A stretch of 9,878 bases of DNA, taken from Leptospirillum sp. (lineage in GTDB: Bacteria; Nitrospirota; Leptospirillia; Leptospirillales; Leptospirillaceae). The translations under genes were made by a program, and so were the position numbers. The stretch is taken from contig DAHWKF010000038.1 in assembly GCA_027343785.1 (NCBI GenBank), forward strand, positions 1-9,878, in the 5' to 3' direction. A model generated the notes under the pieces. The model was not told the DNA's origin. It searched no databases and saw only the letters and a program-made list of their open reading frames with translations. Each line of letters opens with the position of its first letter. Positions within the stretch are counted from its first letter, which is position 1. Below are positions 1 through 7,498 of this stretch, piece by piece.

Positions 1-138
1 CCTGATGCCGCCAAAAAGATCGAACAGGAGATCCGTTCGAAGATCAAACCGGCATCGCCCCAGTCAGAACCGGCTGTTGCCCCGGCACCTTCTTCTGCCC
101 GGAAAGGCAAGGAGGCTTCGGGCTTGTCCGGAGATTGA
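1..138 (+). CDS. recA: RecA recombinase, C-terminal end only (partial)
   Basis: The window opens inside a reading frame (frame 1) that ends with TGA at 136-138, leaving 45 visible residues. The segment begins PDAAKKIEQEIRSKIK, which resembles the last helix of RecA, where many bacteria have an N-P-x-x-x-x-x-I-E-x-x-I-R-x-K pattern. After it comes a low-complexity tail rich in Pro, Ala, Ser and Lys, ending in GLSGD. RecA C-termini are usually such disordered, variable tails. RecA is the ATP-dependent strand-exchange filament protein and the trigger of LexA cleavage. The identification rests on this short helix plus the neighbour: recA upstream of alaS is a common arrangement. No catalytic part is visible, so another protein with a similar C-terminal helix cannot be excluded. 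No recX lies between it and alaS. Confidence 0.62.
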   Translation, partial: PDAAKKIEQEIRSKIKPASPQSEPAVAPAPSSARKGKEASGLSGD

Positions 139-164
139 TCCCGGAATTCCAAATGTCTGTCAGA

Positions 165-194
165 TTGAAGCCCATGCCTGATTTTTTCTTTGAT
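165..194 (+). promoter_or_regulatory. possible weak sigma70-type promoter before alaS
   Basis: TTGAAG at 165-170 matches four of six bases of the -35 consensus. TTTGAT at 189-194 matches four of six bases of TATAAT, with an 18-bp spacer. A start near 201 would leave a leader of roughly 25 nt before the alaS ATG at 227. Matches this weak occur by chance, so this is only the best candidate in the gap. Confidence 0.2.
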
Positions 195-217
195 CATTGG
201 ATGATGTACCGAACAGC

Positions 218-221
218 GGAG
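218..221 (+). promoter_or_regulatory. ribosome binding site that selects the alaS ATG at 227
   Basis: GGAG at 218-221 lies 5 nt before ATG 227. The in-frame TTG at 197 would add ten residues (MDDVPNSGAL) that do not resemble the start of AlaRS. Known AlaRS proteins begin shortly before the pattern x-E-L/I-R-x-x-F-L-x-F-F, which here follows directly after ATG 227. Confidence 0.6.
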
Positions 222-226
222 CGTTA

Positions 227-2872
227 ATGAATTCCTGGGAGTTAAGACAAAAATTCCTGTTGTATTTCAATGCCTGTGGTCATGATGTCGTTCCTTCGGC
301 CTCGTTGATTCCGGCAGGGGACCCGACCCTTCTTTTCACCAACGCCGGCATGGTTCCCTTCAAGGATGTTTTTCTGGGGGTGGAGAAGACGGATCGCAAA
401 CGGGCGGTTTCCATCCAGAAATGTGTCAGGGCGGGCGGCAAGCACAACGATCTTGACAGGGTCGGATTTACCCGGAGACATCATACGTTTTTTGAAATGA
501 TGGGAAATTTTTCATTTGGAGATTACTTCAAAAGGGAAGCCATTGAATTTGCCTGGAAGTTCTTGACGCGGGAGATTGGTCTAAGCCCCGATGTGCTCTG
601 GGTTACCGTTTACAAGGAAGATGACGAGGCAGAAAGACTTTGGCGCGAGGTTACAGGAATTTCCCAGCACAGGATTGTCCGGCTGGGGGAGAAGGACAAC
701 TTCTGGCAAATGGGTGAAACAGGCCCCTGTGGTCCCTGCTCTGAGATTCTTGTGGACCAGGGTCCTGCTTTTTCGTGCGGTTCTCCGGATTGCAAGGTCG
801 GTTGTGATTGTGACCGTTATCTTGAAATCTGGAATCTTGTATTCATGCAGTATGACAGGAATTCGGCAGGGGACCTGATGCCCCTACCGCGTCCTTCCAT
901 TGATACCGGAATGGGCCTTGAACGCTTGTGCGCTGTCGTACAGGGCAAGGACAGCAATTTTGAAACAGACCTTTTCATGCCTCTTATCCGGTCTGTAGAG
1001 GGGTATTCCCGGCTTCCATACGGAAACGGAGCGGGAGACCTCGATTACGCCTACCGGGTAGTTGCCGATCATCTCCGATCTTCAGTCTTCCTTTTGCATG
1101 AAGGGATTGCTCCTTCCAACGAAGGACGGGGACACGTTCTGCGGCGGATCATCCGGAGGGCCATCCTGTTCGGAAGGGAGCTCGGGCTTCCCTATCCTGT
1201 TCTTCCGGCTCTGGCGGAGCAGGTTGCGCTGATGATGTCCAGGCCCTACCCGGAACTCGGAACATCCTTACCCAGAATCCAGGATTCCTTGCGCATGGAA
1301 GAAAGCCGATTCCACCAGACGCTGGAGTCCGGCCTTCCCATCTTGCAGGAAATGATTCGTACTCTGGAAAAAAAACAGGAAAAGGTATTTCCAGGAGAAA
1401 TGCTGTTTTTGTTGCATGATACACACGGTTTTCCTCTGGATATTGCGGAAGATACGGCCAGGATGCGGGGAATTTTACTGGATTACAAGGGTTATGAAGA
1501 AAAGATGGAAGAGCAGCGGGAGCGGGGGCGTTCCTCATGGATCGGAAAGAAAGAGGATTTCCCCTTGCCGGTTTCCCGGCTTTCTTCTCCTGTCGAGTTT
1601 CGGGGCTATGGGAAGGTCTCGCTGCAGGGTTCTGTCGTCTTGCTTGTTCGGGGAAATGAGGAATCGAAGGAAGCCCATGCAGGGGAAGAAATTATGGTTG
1701 TCCTCGACAAAACCGTATTTTATCCCGAAGGCGGCGGGCAAACGGGTGATGTCGGCGACCTAATAGGCCCGTTCGGTTATATTCGTGTAACGGGAACCAG
1801 AAAACCTTATCCAGGCTGGATCGTATTGACCGGGGAGGTGAGGTCGGGAAAGATTGCCGTTGGTGAAACGGTCGATCAGCATGTTGACGAAAACGCCCGC
1901 CACGGAGCTGAACGGCATCATACGGCAACCCACCTTCTGCATGCCGCGTTGCGAACGGTTTTGGGAGATCAGGTTCGGCAGGCAGGCTCTCTGGTTTCCC
2001 CTGAAAAGCTGAGATTTGATTTCACCTACCCCCACCCCGTATCTCACGAAAACCTGAATGCGGTGGAGGAATTGGTCAACCGCTGGATTCTGCAGGATTC
2101 CGAAGTTGACGCCCGGGAGATGGAGAAGAGCAAAGCCCTTGACATGGGGGCTCTGGCATTTTTTGATGAAAAGTACGGGGATCGGGTCCGGGTCGTCCAG
2201 GTTCCGGGGACCTCGGTGGAGCTTTGTGGGGGGACGCATGTTCATCACACCGGAGAGATTGGTTCTTTTCTCATCGTTCAGGAGACAGGTGTCGCGGCCG
2301 GAATCCGGAGAATCGAAGCAGTAGCCGGACCACTGGCGTATCATCGTGCGGTCGACTGGAGGCAGGAACTGAAGGAGCTCAGAGGCCTTCTGGAACCAGG
2401 CGCTTCGTCCCTTTCAGAGAAAGCCCTTTCCCTGCTGAAAGAAAATGCCGGTTTGCAAAAAGAGATCCAGACGCTGCGTTCCCGTTTGTTCGCCATCGAA
2501 GAAAAACATTCTAAAAAAGAATTCCTGGAGCGGGGAGGCCACAAGCTGGCTGTCGTTCATCTCCAGCTGACAGATACCAGGGAACTGAGGGCCCGAATGG
2601 ATGCGATCAAGTCCGGCATAGATTCCGGGGCTGTTTTACTGATCGGAGAGACCGAAGAGAAATTGACATTTTTAGGATGGACGTCACCAGATTTGGGAGA
2701 CGTTTTTCCAATTGCGCAGTGGGTCAAGACTTTCGCCGCGGAGGTTGGAGGAAAGGGGGGTGGAAAACCGTCCTGGGCGGAGGGGGGAGGGCTCAAGCCC
2801 GCCAATGTCCCAAGCTTCGTCCAGAACGTAAAAAGTCGGCTGGAGGAAGCATTCACGGCCCGTTTCGGTTGA
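227..2872 (+). CDS. alaS: alanine--tRNA ligase
   Basis: Full-length class II alanyl-tRNA synthetase of 881 aa, close to the 876 of E. coli. It charges tRNA-Ala with alanine and clears mischarged Ser- and Gly-tRNA-Ala in the cytoplasm. The catalytic domain (about 1-250) shows DPTLLFTNAGM, RRHHTFFEMMGNFSFGDYF and the class II motif 3 region DTGMGLERL (226-234). A Cys-rich insert CGSPDCKVGCDCD (184-196) is of a kind found in many bacterial AlaRS. The tRNA-recognition region has NEGRGHVLRRIIRRA (298-312). The editing domain carries the zinc ligands H565/H569 (HHTATH) and C667/H671 (CGGTH). A coiled-coil stretch (about 725-765) leads to the C-Ala domain with GGKGGGKPSWAEGGG (841-855). No frameshift or missing key residue is seen. 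It starts at ATG 227 rather than the in-frame TTG 197. The next gene begins 26 nt downstream, consistent with one operon. Confidence 0.98.
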   Translation: MNSWELRQKFLLYFNACGHDVVPSASLIPAGDPTLLFTNAGMVPFKDVFLGVEKTDRKRAVSIQKCVRAGGKHNDLDRVGFTRRHHTFFEMMGNFSFGDYFKREAIEFAWKFLTREIGLSPDVLWVTVYKEDDEAERLWREVTGISQHRIVRLGEKDNFWQMGETGPCGPCSEILVDQGPAFSCGSPDCKVGCDCDRYLEIWNLVFMQYDRNSAGDLMPLPRPSIDTGMGLERLCAVVQGKDSNFETDLFMPLIRSVEGYSRLPYGNGAGDLDYAYRVVADHLRSSVFLLHEGIAPSNEGRGHVLRRIIRRAILFGRELGLPYPVLPALAEQVALMMSRPYPELGTSLPRIQDSLRMEESRFHQTLESGLPILQEMIRTLEKKQEKVFPGEMLFLLHDTHGFPLDIAEDTARMRGILLDYKGYEEKMEEQRERGRSSWIGKKEDFPLPVSRLSSPVEFRGYGKVSLQGSVVLLVRGNEESKEAHAGEEIMVVLDKTVFYPEGGGQTGDVGDLIGPFGYIRVTGTRKPYPGWIVLTGEVRSGKIAVGETVDQHVDENARHGAERHHTATHLLHAALRTVLGDQVRQAGSLVSPEKLRFDFTYPHPVSHENLNAVEELVNRWILQDSEVDAREMEKSKALDMGALAFFDEKYGDRVRVVQVPGTSVELCGGTHVHHTGEIGSFLIVQETGVAAGIRRIEAVAGPLAYHRAVDWRQELKELRGLLEPGASSLSEKALSLLKENAGLQKEIQTLRSRLFAIEEKHSKKEFLERGGHKLAVVHLQLTDTRELRARMDAIKSGIDSGAVLLIGETEEKLTFLGWTSPDLGDVFPIAQWVKTFAAEVGGKGGGKPSWAEGGGLKPANVPSFVQNVKSRLEEAFTARFG

Positions 2873-2885
2873 TGGGGCTGTTTTT

Positions 2886-2890
2886 GGAGG
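2886..2890 (+). promoter_or_regulatory. strong Shine-Dalgarno of the small gene after alaS
   Basis: GGAGG sits 8 nt before ATG 2899. This consensus site supports translation from 2899 and not from the longer open frame, which runs back into alaS as far as 2677. Confidence 0.7.
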
Positions 2891-2898
2891 ATAGACGG

Positions 2899-3183
2899 AT
2901 GAAACATCTGATAGGCAAGGTTCTGAACGGAACCATCGGTTTCCTGGAAACTGTCAGGGACCAATCCCGGGAATTGATCGAAAAGGGAGAAAAAAACGAC
3001 GGTCCCTTTGCCAAGATCGTTCACAATGTTTTTCACGAAGAGGATTGGGCCGGGAAAAAAATGACCGGTCCATGGATTGAAAAAGCGCTCCACGCCATGA
3101 ATATTGCGACACGGGATGACCTGGAAACACTCCGAAAAGAATGGGAACGACGTTCTTCCGGCAGTGAAGCAGGAAAGACCTGA
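2899..3183 (+). CDS. small phasin-like protein, function unknown
   Basis: A 94-aa, charged, soluble-looking protein with no signal peptide or membrane segment. The N-terminal part (1-30) looks like an amphipathic helix, IGKVLNGTIGFLETVRDQSRE. The middle (31-58) is polar and contains KMTGPW. The C-terminal part, IEKALHAMNIATRDDLETLR (60-79), follows the pattern seen near the end of phasin or PhaI-type granule-associated proteins: a short helix, then (P/A)TR-x-D-hydrophobic-E-x-L and a coiled coil. Here the coiled coil is cut short and followed by a Ser/Gly/Lys tail. No PHA synthase is nearby, so a role in polyhydroxyalkanoate storage is not supported by context. A strong GGAGG ribosome site and flanking gaps of 26 and 16 nt argue that it is a real operon member. 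It occupies the position that yrzL (ireB) has in Bacillus, between alaS and ruvX, but I see no resemblance to IreB. The phasin-superfamily link is a motif impression only. Confidence 0.82.
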   Translation: MKHLIGKVLNGTIGFLETVRDQSRELIEKGEKNDGPFAKIVHNVFHEEDWAGKKMTGPWIEKALHAMNIATRDDLETLRKEWERRSSGSEAGKT

Positions 3184-3199
3184 GGATAGAAACCTGCCG

Positions 3200-3700
3200 A
3201 TGGTTGAGGAAGCACAAGGGGACCCCTACCCCCTGACCTGGCAGGCGCCGTTGCTTGGAATTGATTGGGGTAAGTCACGGATAGGACTCGCGCTATCGGA
3301 CGCTTCGCTCCGTTTTTCTGAACCATTGGCTGTTCTGAAAAACGCCTGCTCATTTTTACCTCCGTTGCTGATCCCTCTCAAGACGGCTCGGTCTATCAAA
3401 CGAATTTGTCTCCATCACGCGGTCAAGGGGATCGTTTTCGGGGTTCCCTGGTATCACCTGAGCGGAGATCCCAACCCCCAATCCGTTATTTTTCTTGAAT
3501 ATGGAAGGCTGCTCCGTTCGGCAACAGACCTTCCCCTTTTTTTCTGGGACGAAGGGATGACAACCGATATTGTCCGGGGAAAGGGAGGAAGCAGACGCTC
3601 TGGGAGGTCCCGGCAGGACGGAGGACCGGTCGACCATTATTCGGCGACATTGATTCTCCAGAGTTTTCTGGATGAATGCGTGAAGGACACCCGGGAATAA
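3200..3700 (+). CDS. ruvX: RuvX/YqgF family RNase H-fold nuclease (16S rRNA processing)
   Basis: A 166-aa protein of the YqgF/RuvX family, putative Holliday-junction resolvases now known mainly for 5' maturation of 16S rRNA. The fold's signature is visible: LLGIDWGKSRIGLALSD (18-34) with acidic residue D22, KGIVFGVP (76-83) for the usual (I/V)VGLP, WDEGMTT (116-122) with E118, and VDHYSATLILQSF (144-156) with D145. The three acidic active-site positions are therefore present. Oddities: the usual DER motif reads DEG, and the loop after it (128-142) is rich in Arg, Lys, Gly and Ser. The protein is somewhat longer than the common 135-150 aa. The start is uncertain. ATG 3200 leaves a 16-nt gap, with GAGG at 3182-3185 a little far away; in-frame GTG 3164 would overlap the previous gene and lacks a ribosome site. 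ruvX just before mltG is a widely conserved pair. Confidence 0.9.
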   Translation: MVEEAQGDPYPLTWQAPLLGIDWGKSRIGLALSDASLRFSEPLAVLKNACSFLPPLLIPLKTARSIKRICLHHAVKGIVFGVPWYHLSGDPNPQSVIFLEYGRLLRSATDLPLFFWDEGMTTDIVRGKGGSRRSGRSRQDGGPVDHYSATLILQSFLDECVKDTRE

Positions 3701-3710
3701 CCGGATTGAA

Positions 3711-3726
3711 GGAGGAAGGACGGAGG
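3711..3726 (+). promoter_or_regulatory. purine-rich ribosome binding region that selects the mltG GTG start
   Basis: The stretch GGAGGAAGGACGGAGG lies immediately before GTG 3727. GGAGG (3711-3715) is 11 nt away and AAGGA (3716-3720) is 6 nt away. ATG 3676, in frame but inside ruvX, has no such site and would add 17 unconserved residues before the membrane anchor. Confidence 0.6.
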
Positions 3727-4761
3727 GTGAGACAAAATTCCCGTCAGAGATGGATGAGCGGGTTCCGGTATTCAAAAAATGTTGTGACCGTCTTTGCACT
3801 CTTGTTCATCGTGTTTCTTGTCTGGAATGAGCGGGCCCTGTTTCACCGCCCTTCCGTCACACCTTCGGCTTCCACGATTGTCCTCCATGTTTTGCCCGGA
3901 GAGACCTTTCGTTCGGTTGTTTTTGAGCTCTCCAGAAACGGTGTCACGCGGTTTCCCGAAACACTTGTTTTTTGGGGAGTCCTGCTCGGAATCGATACAA
4001 ATATCCATGCCGGGGTGTACGAGATATCTCCCGAAATGTCGCCGTTCAAGGTGTTGTACGATCTGCACAACGGGCAAAAGTACTTCTACCGGCTGACCGT
4101 ACCCGAAGGGTTCACCCTCGAACAGATCGCGCGGAGGATGGCCCGTTTGGGGATCGGTTCGGAGCCCGAGATCGAAAATCTGGCCTCCAGTCCAGATTTT
4201 CTCAAAGAGGAAAATATCCCTTCCACATCACTGGAAGGTTATCTTTTTCCGGATACCTATTATTTGCCGAAAGCGGCTTCTCCCAAAGACGTCCTGCAAA
4301 TGATGGTTTCACGGTTCCGGACGGTCTATCGGTTTCTTCGAAAGAACTCTCCAGATATACCCCATGAACTTTCCGAGAATGATCTGGTGACTCTTGCGTC
4401 AATCGTCCAGGACGAAACGGGACACCCAAATGATATGGCGATCGTGGCCAGTATTTTCATCAACAGGTTGAGGCAGCACATGAAGCTCCAGAGCGATCCG
4501 ACAGTCATTTACGCCCTGCATGGAAGACGAAGGCTTCACGCCCGGGACTTGACCGTCGATTCCCCCTATAATACATACCGTTATTTTGGACTGCCTCCCA
4601 CACCGATTTGCAATCCTGGGGAAGCTGCCCTGAAAGCTGTCATGAATCCAAAACCCGTTTCATATCTGTATTTTGTCTCGGACAGACACGGCGGACAGAT
4701 ATATTCCGATACGTTGGTCGAACAGGACAGGGCTATCAGAAAGGTTCTGAAAAAACATTGA
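3727..4761 (+). CDS. mltG: endolytic murein transglycosylase MltG
   Basis: From GTG 3727 the product is 344 aa, very near the 340 of E. coli MltG (YceG). The enzyme cuts nascent peptidoglycan strands and so limits glycan length, acting from the outer face of the cytoplasmic membrane. A short basic cytoplasmic segment (1-17) is followed by one membrane helix (about 18-33, VVTVFALLFIVFLVW). Next come a LysM-like region (about 50-115, with VLPGETFRSVVFEL and HAGVYEISPEMSPFKVL) and the YceG catalytic domain: VPEGFT, EGYLFPDTYYLP, LASIVQDETGHP, VASIFINRLR, LQSDPTVIYAL, SPYNTYRYFGLPPTPICNPG and YLYFVSD. E230 in QDET aligns with catalytic Glu218 of E. coli (EKET). The first Glu of that pair is Gln here. 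It begins 26 nt after ruvX, and valS follows after 40 nt. There is no cleavable signal peptide, as expected for this single-pass anchored family. Confidence 0.96.
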   Translation: MRQNSRQRWMSGFRYSKNVVTVFALLFIVFLVWNERALFHRPSVTPSASTIVLHVLPGETFRSVVFELSRNGVTRFPETLVFWGVLLGIDTNIHAGVYEISPEMSPFKVLYDLHNGQKYFYRLTVPEGFTLEQIARRMARLGIGSEPEIENLASSPDFLKEENIPSTSLEGYLFPDTYYLPKAASPKDVLQMMVSRFRTVYRFLRKNSPDIPHELSENDLVTLASIVQDETGHPNDMAIVASIFINRLRQHMKLQSDPTVIYALHGRRRLHARDLTVDSPYNTYRYFGLPPTPICNPGEAALKAVMNPKPVSYLYFVSDRHGGQIYSDTLVEQDRAIRKVLKKH

Positions 4762-4792
4762 TTTTTGGCGGGTCACCAGAAGCCAGGACAGA

Positions 4793-4797
4793 AAGGA
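4793..4797 (+). promoter_or_regulatory. ribosome binding site of valS
   Basis: AAGGA lies 4 nt before GTG 4802, within the 40-bp mltG-valS gap. The gap shows no convincing terminator hairpin and no clear promoter, which fits continued transcription from mltG. Confidence 0.5.
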
Positions 4798-4801
4798 AAA
4801 C

Positions 4802-7498
4802 GTGAACGATTCCCAGGAAGAAAAACTTGAACCGGCAGAACGCATCCCCAAAACCTATGATCCTGCCGGTATAGAGAAAAAATGGTTGGGCAGAACCGGA
4901 AAAAAGCCAAGAACGCCCCGACTGGAAGCCCAACCTTTTTCTATGGTCATCCCGCCGCCCAACATCACCGGAAGGCTTCATATGGGGCATGCGCTGAACA
5001 TTACCCTGCAGGATGTCGTCGCCCGGTTCCGGAAAATGGAAGGCCAGGATGTTCTGTGGATACCGGGGACGGATCATGCGGGGATCGCGACCCAGAATGT
5101 CGTCGAGCGTCAGTTGGCGAAACAGGGGATCACGCTGAACTCCCTGACACGCGAACAGTTTGTGGAGAAAGTCTGGGAATGGAAGGATTCCATCAAATCG
5201 GGAATCCTTGACCAGATCACCCGTCTGGGAGCATCCCTGGCATGGGACCATGAACGGTTTACGATGGATGCAGGTTTTTCCCGGGCAGTTTCCGAAGTTT
5301 TTGTGAGATTGTACAGCGAAGGTTATCTGTATCGGGGGGAGAGGATGATCCACTGGTGTCCCCGATGCCTGACCGCTCTTTCGGATGTGGAGGTTTCCTA
5401 TACTGAAACGACCGGGGTCATGTATTTTGTCCGCTATGCCGAATCCCCGGGACGCAAACACAGTCTGGTTGTGGCGACAACACGTCCAGAGACCATCTTC
5501 GCCGATCAGGCCCTGGCTGTCCATCCGGACGACCCGAGATATCGGGAATGGGTTGGGCGGAAGGTGTTTGTTCCCCTTATTCAGCGCGAGATTCCTGTCA
5601 TTACGGACCCGGCGGTAGACCCGACATTCGGGACGGGCGTCCTGAAGATCACCCCGTCCCATTCCATGGCGGACTGGGAAATCGCAAGCCGCCATGGAAT
5701 AGGTGCGCTCGAAATTATTGATCCGACCGGAAGGATGAATGAAAAGGCGGGACCCCTGAAGGGGCTTATGCGGGAAGACGCCCGGGAAAAAATGGTGGAT
5801 GAGCTGTCGGCCCGGGATTTCCTTGAAAAAGAGGAAACCAATGCATCTTCCGTTGGTGTCTGTTACCGGTGTCAGACGGTGGTTGAGCCCCGACTTTCCC
5901 TCCAATGGTTTGTCCGGATGCAGGAACTGGCAAAGCCTGCGATCGATGCGGTCCGTGAAGGGAAGATCCGTTTCTTTCCGGACGGATGGAAGAACACGTA
6001 TTTTGACTGGCTGGAAAACATCAGGGATTGGTGCGTATCCAGGCAGATCTGGTGGGGGCATCCCATTCCTGCCTGGTATTGCAGGGCCTGTAACGAAACA
6101 GTCGTGGAATCGGAAAAACCTTCCAGCTGCCCTCATTGCCAGTCTGAGGATTTTATCCGCGATCCGGATGTTCTGGACACCTGGTTTTCATCCGCCCTTT
6201 GGCCCTTTGTCACTCTGGGATGGCCAGAGGAGAAAGCGGACCTCGTCAGATTTTATCCCACATCCCTTTTGGTGACGGGGTTCGATATCCTGTTCTTCTG
6301 GGTTGCCCGCATGGTGATGATGGGCTACCACTTTACGGGTAAGCCTCCTTTCAGGGACGTTTATATTCACGCGCTCGTGAGGGATCAGTACGGTCAGAAG
6401 ATGACCAAAAGCAAAGGGAATGTGGTCGATCCCCTCGAAATCATGAATCGCTATGGAACGGATGCCTTTCGGATGACCCTGGTTCACATGGCTTCGCCCG
6501 GTCGGGACATCCGGTTGTCAACCGAAAGGGTCGAAGGATTCAGGAACTTTGTTTCCAAGATCTGGAACGCCTTCCGTTATATCGAACGGATGGCTCCCGG
6601 AGAACAGGACATTCCGGTGGTGGATCCTTCTTCGATACAAAGTCCGGCCAATCGTTGGATCCTGGACGCCCTTTTCCGGGCGGTGGGAGACATGCGCCGG
6701 TATTTTTCGGTTTATCGATTTGATGAAGCCGCCAACACGCTTTATCATTTTACCTGGCACCTTTACTGCGACTGGTTCATCGAAGCCTCAAAGTCCATGC
6801 TCGACAGATCAGACGACGATCCGGAAAAGATAGAGACGATCAGGGTCCTGCGTTATACCGGTTCCGTTCTGTTACGGATGGCCCATCCGGTTATACCGTT
6901 TGTCACCGGAGAACTATGGGAAATTCTCTACCCGGAAGAGATCGCCCTGGAAGACCAGACTTTTCCAGAACTCGTGGAGGTTCCTGCGGAAGCCTCCGGA
7001 TCGGTCAGGGAGTTTGAGTCCATGATGTCACTGGTCGGCGACGTGAGACAGACCAGAAGCCAGTTGAAAATCAGTCCTTCCATGGAAATCGGGGGAACGC
7101 TCGTTGTCAACCCTTCTCTGAAAGACCGTTATTCCAGTCATCTTCCCTTTATTTGCCGAATGGCAAAGATCGCAATTTCCGACATAGCCGAGGAAGAACC
7201 GGAAACGCCTTCCGGAATCCGTATTTCCTTTCCCGATGGAGCCCTTTTCCTCAATCTGGAAGGAATTGTCAATTTGTCGGACGAAGAAAAGAGGCTCGGA
7301 AAGGAACTGGAAAAACTGAACCAGAAAAGGGAGAGTGTGCTGGGTCGTTTAAAAAGTCGGGAGTTCCGGGAGAAAGCGCCTCCAGAAGTCATTGAAAAAG
7401 ATGAAAGGCTGCTGGAGGACGCCGCCGAGGAAATCAGGGGTCTGGAATCGGCCTTGCAGCAGGTCAGGATCCTCTTGACGAAAGGAGGCAGCCGTTGA
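4802..7498 (+). CDS. valS: valine--tRNA ligase
   Basis: Complete class I valyl-tRNA synthetase of 898 aa with a GTG start. It charges tRNA-Val and hydrolyses mischarged Thr-tRNA-Val. The Rossmann-fold signature is PPPNITGRLHMGHAL, with the HIGH-type motif at 60-63 (HMGH). The CP1 editing domain covers roughly residues 200-350, with ATTRPETIFADQALAVHPDD and a GTGVLKITPSH segment. The catalytic core resumes with WFVRM and NIRDWCVSRQIWWGHPIPAWYC. Two CxxC pairs (C427/C430 and C443/C446) look like a zinc knuckle. The KMSKS loop reads KMTKS (533-537). The anticodon-binding helical domain follows, with WILDALFRAVGDM, HLYCDWFIEASK and HPVIPFVTGELWE. The C-terminal 65-70 residues form a charged coiled-coil arm (EKRLGKELEKLNQKRESV onwards), typical of ValRS. 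Every expected part is intact. Its stop overlaps the TTG start of nadC by 4 nt. Confidence 0.98.
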   Translation: MNDSQEEKLEPAERIPKTYDPAGIEKKWLGRTGKKPRTPRLEAQPFSMVIPPPNITGRLHMGHALNITLQDVVARFRKMEGQDVLWIPGTDHAGIATQNVVERQLAKQGITLNSLTREQFVEKVWEWKDSIKSGILDQITRLGASLAWDHERFTMDAGFSRAVSEVFVRLYSEGYLYRGERMIHWCPRCLTALSDVEVSYTETTGVMYFVRYAESPGRKHSLVVATTRPETIFADQALAVHPDDPRYREWVGRKVFVPLIQREIPVITDPAVDPTFGTGVLKITPSHSMADWEIASRHGIGALEIIDPTGRMNEKAGPLKGLMREDAREKMVDELSARDFLEKEETNASSVGVCYRCQTVVEPRLSLQWFVRMQELAKPAIDAVREGKIRFFPDGWKNTYFDWLENIRDWCVSRQIWWGHPIPAWYCRACNETVVESEKPSSCPHCQSEDFIRDPDVLDTWFSSALWPFVTLGWPEEKADLVRFYPTSLLVTGFDILFFWVARMVMMGYHFTGKPPFRDVYIHALVRDQYGQKMTKSKGNVVDPLEIMNRYGTDAFRMTLVHMASPGRDIRLSTERVEGFRNFVSKIWNAFRYIERMAPGEQDIPVVDPSSIQSPANRWILDALFRAVGDMRRYFSVYRFDEAANTLYHFTWHLYCDWFIEASKSMLDRSDDDPEKIETIRVLRYTGSVLLRMAHPVIPFVTGELWEILYPEEIALEDQTFPELVEVPAEASGSVREFESMMSLVGDVRQTRSQLKISPSMEIGGTLVVNPSLKDRYSSHLPFICRMAKIAISDIAEEEPETPSGIRISFPDGALFLNLEGIVNLSDEEKRLGKELEKLNQKRESVLGRLKSREFREKAPPEVIEKDERLLEDAAEEIRGLESALQQVRILLTKGGSR
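7481..7488 (+). promoter_or_regulatory. near-perfect Shine-Dalgarno that supports the TTG start of nadC
   Basis: AAAGGAGG inside the end of valS lies 6 nt before TTG 7495. It is the best anti-16S match at any start in the window, and it compensates for the weak TTG codon. The start overlaps the valS stop as TTGA, suggesting coupled translation. Confidence 0.75.

Larger units (their letters stand above)
139..226 (+). other. recA-alaS intergenic gap
   Basis: These 88 bp are the longest non-coding stretch in the window. They contain a T-rich patch (182-191) but no stem of useful length before it, so I do not call an intrinsic terminator. The gap is far too short to hold recX. It may carry a weak promoter for alaS (separate entry). 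Read-through from recA remains plausible. Confidence 0.6.

Noticed and set aside
182..191. T-rich patch as a recA terminator
   Set aside because: No stable inverted repeat precedes it, so it lacks the stem of an intrinsic terminator.
1368..1375. Eight-A run in alaS as a programmed frameshift site
   Set aside because: The AlaRS reading frame continues unchanged on both sides, with no family precedent and no downstream structure that I could see.
1760..2344. 194-codon minus-strand open frame across alaS
   Set aside because: It is antisense to the conserved editing domain of AlaRS and has no motif or ribosome site of note; a coding shadow.
2755..2791. Four G-runs (GGGGGG, GGG, GGGGGG, GGG) on the coding strand of alaS, a possible G-quadruplex
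   Set aside because: The runs encode the conserved glycines of the C-Ala domain (GGKGGGK and AEGGG). The first loop is 14 nt, so protein constraint is enough explanation without further evidence.
2677..2898. N-terminal extension of the small phasin-like gene back into alaS
   Set aside because: The frame is open only because of the Gly-rich C-Ala coding region. The extension is Gly/Arg-rich low complexity, and the strong GGAGG points to ATG 2899.
3104..3199. Longer start of ruvX (ATG 3104 or GTG 3164)
   Set aside because: The extra residues are not RuvX-like, lie inside the preceding gene and have no good ribosome site, though GTG 3164 cannot be fully excluded.
3676..3726. ATG 3676 as the start of mltG
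   Set aside because: It lies inside ruvX and adds 17 unconserved residues. GTG 3727 has a purine-rich ribosome site and gives the family's normal length.
4762..4801. Possible terminator between mltG and valS
   Set aside because: Only a 4-5 bp stem (TTGGC with GCCAG) with a long loop and no following T-run; not a credible hairpin.
4736..6136. 466-codon open frame on the minus strand, antisense to valS and the end of mltG
   Set aside because: It lies opposite a certain valS. Its translation is rich in Pro, His, Arg and Phe, without recognisable domains. Codon bias of valS explains the lack of stops.
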